A DNA stretch of 64,000 bases from Bugulina stolonifera (Eukaryota; Bryozoa; Gymnolaemata; Cheilostomatida; Bugulidae): the NCBI GenBank assembly GCA_935421135.1, contig OW285195.1, positions 2,418,001 through 2,482,000 on the forward strand, read 5' to 3'. The translations under genes were made by a program, and so were the position numbers. The notes below the pieces were generated by a model that was not told the DNA's origin, made no database searches, and was given only the letters and a program-made list of their open reading frames with translations. Of this stretch, positions 61,701 through 64,000 are shown piece after piece. Position 1 is the first letter of the stretch. The number at the start of each line of letters is the position of its first letter.

Positions 61701-62062
61701 CAGGGGTTACAAAGTTTGCACTAGGGCATAGCACAAACTCAAGTTTATACAGCTTCATCTATGAGAAAATTGTGACAGTTAATTTGATTAAAATAGTAAA
61801 ATATTAAACTACAAATAATTTTCTGTGACTAACATAAAACAGTTTCAACATGGAGGAGCTATGAAAAGAGAGAGGAGAGTGAGGCAGTGTATATACTATT
61901 TGAATGAAGTACAGAGACGCACTTACCTGGTTCCGCTCCATCGGACCCATCACTGGGTATATTTATGTTGAACGGAGTTAACTCCTTACCACTCTCCAAC
62001 CCACACACCACAAAGAACTCAAATATACGTCTAGCAGACGTCACATTCTTAGACTTAGGCAT
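39248..62062 (-). CDS. DENND5: DENND5A/B orthologue (Rab6-interacting protein 1 family), complete, 26 coding exons, 1267 aa
   Basis: Exons 5' to 3': 62062-61927, 61415-61306, 60734-60606, 58913-58753, 58643-58474, 57942-57807, 57230-57053, 56516-56354, 55932-55825, 55583-55459, 54645-54429, 51986-51816, 48721-48577, 47361-47199, 47046-46894, 46358-46238, 44069-43998, 42961-42841, 42265-42137, 42008-41887, 41624-41473, 41226-40938, 40795-40713, 40494-40368, 40081-39943, 39431-39248. All junctions are GT-AG and every phase agrees, giving one open frame close to the usual length (human DENND5A about 1287 aa). Domain order is DENN, RUN1, PLAT, RUN2, diagnostic of DENND5. The family are Rab guanine-nucleotide exchange factors that bind Rab6 through RUN1 and act in endosome-Golgi traffic and neurite growth; activity here is inferred from conservation. 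No frameshift or internal stop is seen. A single gene, so probably pre-dating the vertebrate A/B split. Confidence 0.96.
39598..39957. repeat. 30-bp minisatellite spanning the exon 25 splice donor
   Basis: About twelve units of 30 bp (two shortened, near 39715 and 39828). On the gene strand each unit starts GTACGTTGGTATACACTG and ends TATAGCTGTCAG. The exon ends TGTATAGCTGTCAG, so its last 14 coding bases equal the end of a unit. Every unit therefore recreates CAG|GTACGT. Confidence 0.95.
40938..42008 (-). other. DENND5: DENND5 exons 20-22: PLAT domain (residues 903-1090)
   Basis: Exon 20 encodes the RUN1-PLAT junction ([20 protein letters not shown]). PLAT is about residues 925-1050, with [10 protein letters not shown] and [10 protein letters not shown] in exon 21 and [20 protein letters not shown] plus [20 protein letters not shown] in exon 22. 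The IGHDNSG motif and the final GRWLG are typical PLAT/LH2 signatures. A basic Ser/Pro linker ([16 protein letters not shown]) follows. PLAT domains bind lipids or membrane proteins. Confidence 0.93.
41803..41886. repeat. 21-bp minisatellite starting at the exon 20 splice donor
   Basis: Four units of exactly 21 bp begin at the first intron base (41886, 41865, 41844, 41823 on the minus strand). Units 1 and 3 read GTAAGTGTTA then CACTAGTACAG; the others are variants. The exon's last 12 bases (ACACTAGTACAG) equal the end of a unit. The frame stays open through all four ([28 protein letters not shown]), with a stop shortly after. Confidence 0.95.
42343..42685. repeat. Degenerate CTACTAACTACTAGTGACTGA repeat in DENND5 intron 18
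   Basis: About 16 units of roughly 20 bp, with variant and partial units (CTACCTACTAGTGACTGA). Ends about 80 bp downstream of... the exon 19 acceptor side of the intron; no splice site falls inside it. The CTAAC words resemble branch sites only when read on the plus strand, opposite to the gene. Confidence 0.85.
43372..43627. repeat. 42-bp minisatellite, six units, in DENND5 intron 17
   Basis: Six nearly identical 42-bp units (TGGCCAGTAAGGTACCCATG, TATACACGTACTTCGTCCCC, TC). Because 42 is a multiple of three and the unit lacks stops in several frames, open frames over 100 codons appear on both strands. None links to DENND5 exons. Confidence 0.95.
43998..44069 (-). CDS. DENND5: DENND5 exon 17: symmetric 72-bp exon encoding a poly-Asp run
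   Basis: Encodes [20 protein letters not shown] and YHNS. It enters and leaves in phase 1, so it can be skipped or included without changing the frame. The donor is weak (TCAG|GTTTAG). Both features suggest a cassette exon. The insert falls in the variable part of RUN1, where family members also differ in length. Confidence 0.75.
44458..44585. repeat. Three copies of a roughly 41-60-bp repeat in DENND5 intron 16
   Basis: The block with TGGCTAGTAGCCTATGTAGG and TCACACGGCACAGTATACCA occurs three times in tandem with small changes. Confidence 0.8.
45881..45975. repeat. Direct duplication of about 48 bp in DENND5 intron 16
   Basis: CAGTCATACGATACGGTACT through CAACAGCAAGCCTA occurs twice in tandem without visible change, so the duplication is recent. 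Confidence 0.9.
47398..47632. repeat. 21-bp minisatellite upstream of exon 14 acceptor
   Basis: About eleven units of GTATACTGTGGTCAGTATGT plus A, starting about 35 bp upstream (gene sense) of the exon 14 acceptor at 47362. The 21-bp length keeps frames open on both strands, which explains the repeat-peptide frames here. Confidence 0.95.
48731..48850. repeat. 60-bp direct duplication next to exon 13 acceptor
   Basis: ACAGAGTACATGTGAGTAGT, then GGAGTTGCCCCACCTCAG and a CTTATGATAGTATG tail occurs twice with a few changes, starting about 10 bp outside the exon 13 acceptor (48722). Confidence 0.8.
49375..49478. repeat. 19-20-bp tandem repeat in DENND5 intron 12
   Basis: About five to six units of TATAGCCTGTGTATCAGTA. 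Confidence 0.85.
50003..50140. repeat. 13-bp tandem repeat in DENND5 intron 12
   Basis: About ten units of GTAGTTATACACT with 11- and 13-bp variants (GTAGTATACACT). Confidence 0.9.
51400..51672. repeat. 24-bp C/T-rich minisatellite in DENND5 intron 12
   Basis: About eleven units of CCCTTAGCTCCCCCCTCTAT plus ATAC. On the gene strand it is a purine-rich array beginning about 140 bp after the exon 12 donor. Confidence 0.95.
54650..54795. repeat. 20-bp minisatellite forming the polypyrimidine tract of exon 11 acceptor
   Basis: Seven units of GGAGAGAAACCAGAACATGA (plus strand). On the gene strand they read CTGGTTTCTCTCC repeats and run directly into the acceptor TCTCTCCCGCAG at 54646, so the array supplies repeated copies of the pyrimidine tract. 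Confidence 0.95.
54962..55095. repeat. GTACTTGTACT repeat in DENND5 intron 10
   Basis: About ten units of 11-12 bp (GTACTTGTACT), interrupted by TAAGGCTT. Confidence 0.85.
55195..55243. repeat. 15-bp tandem repeat, three copies, in DENND5 intron 10
   Basis: AGCTATGGTCAGGTC three times with a partial fourth. Confidence 0.85.
56525..56642. repeat. 28-bp minisatellite abutting exon 8 acceptor
   Basis: About four units (CACTTCCTGTCTATACACCG, TATTACAT) whose first unit begins about 8 bp from the acceptor AG (56518-56517). On the gene strand the array is the last 120 bp of intron 7. Confidence 0.9.
56749..56826. repeat. 78-bp near-perfect palindrome in DENND5 intron 7
   Basis: The sequence is its own reverse complement about a centre between 56787 and 56788. 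The arms read GAGTTATTTGACCACAGTCT, TTCTACAGTATACAT and the inverse, with one mismatch near the centre. No loop is needed, so it could extrude as a cruciform. Confidence 0.9.
56827..57018. repeat. Tandem copies of the palindrome's right half
   Basis: Three to four units of about 54-58 bp follow the palindrome. Each contains a 34-bp inverted repeat centred on GTATATAC (e.g. 56825-56858) and the GACTGTGGTCAAATAACT arm. Confidence 0.85.
57505..57806. repeat. 20-bp minisatellite starting at the exon 6 splice donor
   Basis: About fifteen 20-bp units begin exactly at the first intron base (57806). On the gene strand they read GTAACCTCAGGCTATAGCAG with GTAATATCAGACTATAGCAG variants. Each unit repeats CAG|GTAAYC, like the true donor AGCAG|GTAACC. 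Confidence 0.95.
60012..60577. repeat. 22-bp minisatellite, about 25 units, in DENND5 intron 3
   Basis: Units of CTAGTACTATGTATTACACT plus GT alternate A/G at one site (ACTATG or ACTGTG). The array begins about 28 bp after the exon 3 donor (60605). Confidence 0.95.
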
Positions 62063-63650
62063 GACGCAGGTTCATTCTCTCCCTCAGTCCACTAATCGTT
62101 AGACCTAAATATGAAACAAACAAGTCTGTGGTATTGGTAAGGTTCCAAGCCTTTGGGAAATTTGTGTATGGTTGGGTGTGGAAATCGGTTACTTGGCTAA
62201 CCAATAAGAGTCAAGGTCGTTCCACACATTGCGTAGAACTAACGATCTATATGTAGAAATACAATTAAACTTTGAGAAAAATTAACTGACAGAGTAGAAG
62301 GCTTTCAACTGATTTGAAGGATCATCAAGCTGATCATTCTGGGATTAGCAGATTGTGACAATCCGATGTCTCTTGAAAACTGGTAGCCTATCACTGAGGT
62401 CTTTATGAAGGCCATTAGTACAGCAATCAGTGATAAAACTCGAAGAGAAAATAATTGAAAGAACGGGCCCTGTTGCTGTGTACACGCCTACCCTTGCATT
62501 GTATAATCTGTATTATTTTAGGAAAATAACGGTTTCCCAACAGGGTCATTAGCGAACTGATCTGTACTGACATTCTACCATCTCACATAACAGTATAGTT
62601 AAGCTGCACTGAATTTAGGTGGAGAAGTGGAGAAAGTTGTTCTCTGTCAAAACTAAAACTGGAGAAGTTGACAGCCCTAACTCCAACCAAAGACATAAGG
62701 CTATCCAAGGTTCTCCACTACGAGACGGAATAATCTTTGAACATTTAGATGTAGAACATACTACCCACACAAATCATGAAAATTATTTATATATTTTCTA
62801 AAACACCACTCTATGTTCACATATTATATAACTAATGAAACCATGAGAAAAGTAATGTATTGTTGCCTATAAAATTCTAGCAAATTGATGACCTATTCAG
62901 TTCTCAGTTTCCAATAGTAAGAATAATATAGATTATAATGTACGTTGCCATAGTCTGCTCAGCCAATGCCGTAACTTCATCTGCAAAAATTTTATTGTTT
63001 GAAAATCGCAAATCTTTTCTGGAAACTATTGCTCTAGGAACTTTTCTGTGTTATGTGAACCTACAGTAAAAATATGAGTAATTTTTCATTCTGCCCTACC
63101 CTGTATCCATGCACGTTGGCTTCATCCTACATTGTATGAGACTTGGGTAATTTAGATTTAACTTTCGGCATTGAAAACAGGACATGGCACAACATAAAAG
63201 GTGAGACAATCTTTAGCTATAGGAACCTTGGCTAGAAAATTTTAAATGTTTTCCTGATAGTTTATAATTAGATTAAAAAATCAACAATCAAAAGCATACG
63301 CAAATGTGGTAGGTCGTTCATGATCGAGCTCGAGATGTCTGTTAGCCCTATTGACTAATTGAAGGTGTGTGATAGTCAAAGTTATTAGCAATGCTTAGTA
63401 GGCTTACACAGTGATTGTGGCCAAAATAGAGTTAAATTGTCCATTAGTGATCTCTCTTAAGTGTCACAATCATGTTGTTTTTATCGACAGAAATCTGGTC
63501 ATAGTGATAGTTCGATGATAATCATTTGTGCCTTGGCGAAGGTCTTAACCAATAGGCATGAATAGACAGACGGGAGCTGCCTGGAACTTATTTACTATTG
63601 CAAGACTAGGCTTACTACTCGTGCTAGTCATCGGCCATAGGCAAAAGAAG
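62063..63650 (-). other. 5' flank of DENND5
   Basis: A possible 5'UTR acceptor (ATATTTAG|GTCTAA, near 62108) lies 45 bp upstream of the ATG, so a non-coding first exon may be further upstream. An ATTGG/CCAAT word is at about 62200. The only other item seen is a MITE relative at 62614-62722. No TATA box is obvious. Confidence 0.35.
62614..62722. mobile_element. Diverged relative of the 1120-1289 MITE
   Basis: Begins TTTAGGTGGAGAAGTGGAGA and ends AGGCTATCCAAGGTTCTCCA plus CTA, like the arms of the element at 1120. It shares the inner GGAGAAGTTG and CCAAC...AAGGCTATC words. It is shorter and more decayed, without a clear target duplication. Confidence 0.5.
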
Positions 63651-63654
63651 TCTT

Positions 63655-63805
63655 GGTGTAGTTTTGATTATATTCACTAGCATATTATGTAGTAGTTTTG
63701 ATTATATTCACCAGCATATTATGTAGTAGTTTAGATTATATTCACTAGCATGTTATGTAGTAGTTTAGGTTATGTTCACTAGCATATTATGTAGTAGTTT
63801 TAGAG
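63655..63805. repeat. 34-bp tandem repeat, four units
   Basis: Units of GTAGTTTTGATTATATTCAC, TAGCATATTATGTA, with few substitutions. The flank to 64000 shows nothing else recognisable. Confidence 0.9.
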
Positions 63806-64000
63806 TGGCAAATGATTCCCAACTGTTGATGATAGGCCTAGGGTGTGGTCTCATCTTCGCTATCTTTGGATGCCTTTAGAGACGTAGAAGTAAGTGAATT
63901 TGACGAGTGCCTCTTCTGAATAACAGGAAGTAGAATAGTAGCTGAATCAAGGGAGTAGAAATGCTCTGAATTGATGTTTACATAGTCTGTTCTCTAAGTG

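Larger units (their letters stand above)
51816..62062 (-). other. DENND5: DENND5 exons 1-12: tripartite DENN module (residues 1-601)
   Basis: Residues 1-45 carry the DENND5-type start [15 protein letters not shown]. uDENN is about residues 60-200, with [10 protein letters not shown] and [12 protein letters not shown] in exon 3 and [11 protein letters not shown] in exon 4. cDENN is about 215-345, with [14 protein letters not shown] in exon 5 and [20 protein letters not shown] in exon 7, the most conserved block. Exon 8 continues with ELPQFP. Exons 9-10 encode a charged linker ([15 protein letters not shown]). dDENN is about 480-601, with [10 protein letters not shown] and [13 protein letters not shown] across exons 11-12. 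In DENN proteins this module opens Rab nucleotide pockets. The linkers are diverged while the core blocks match closely. Confidence 0.93.

Overview
The window is nuclear DNA of an invertebrate animal. It is AT-rich, has GT-AG introns, long intergenic spaces, very many mini- and microsatellites, a tRNA-derived SINE and hairpin-type DNA transposon remnants. The gene content (two achaete-scute-class bHLH genes and a full DENND5 gene) is metazoan. The bHLH domains are divergent, which would fit an early-branching lineage such as a sponge, but the phylum cannot be fixed from sequence reading alone.

Layout. 1-7300: mostly non-coding, with a possible promoter and start codon of a leftward gene at the left edge, a hairpin MITE and a SINE. 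7321-10090: first achaete-scute-like gene (+ strand, two coding exons, 334 aa). 10.1-22.9 kb: a gene desert with microsatellites and one half of a 194-bp inverted pair whose other half lies at 22.2 kb. 22880-24671: second achaete-scute-like gene (+ strand, two coding exons, 287 aa). Both genes share a phase-1 intron at the same bHLH codon, an N-terminal motif, the C-terminal ASC motif and an ordered set of promoter words, so they are tandem duplicates. 24.0-27.1 kb: no recognisable gene.

27176-34122: a roughly 6.9-kb unit bounded by a 27-bp imperfect terminal inverted repeat. It sits in a TGTATG microsatellite, carries GTGGGGWCC-type words throughout, and holds two satellite arrays (about 70-bp units, about 45 copies) and nested SINE pieces. 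Between the arrays is a promoter-like stretch with one plausible first coding exon. It looks like a large DNA transposon, or a non-autonomous derivative, that I cannot assign to a family.

34.1-39.2 kb: no recognisable gene. 39248-62062: one complete minus-strand gene, an orthologue of DENND5A/DENND5B (Rab6-interacting protein 1). I could assemble it from 26 coding exons whose phases all agree, giving 1267 aa with the order DENN, RUN1, PLAT, RUN2. Its introns are packed with minisatellites, and several arrays begin exactly at a splice junction. After exons 6, 20 and 25 each repeat unit restarts with a 5' splice site and ends in AG. The exon 20 array keeps the reading frame. 62.1-64 kb: the 5' flank of DENND5, a MITE relative and a 34-bp tandem repeat.

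Functionally the bHLH genes would encode neurogenic-type transcription factors that pair with E proteins. DENND5 is a Rab-GTPase exchange factor of the endosome/Golgi system. There is no sign that the two loci work together.
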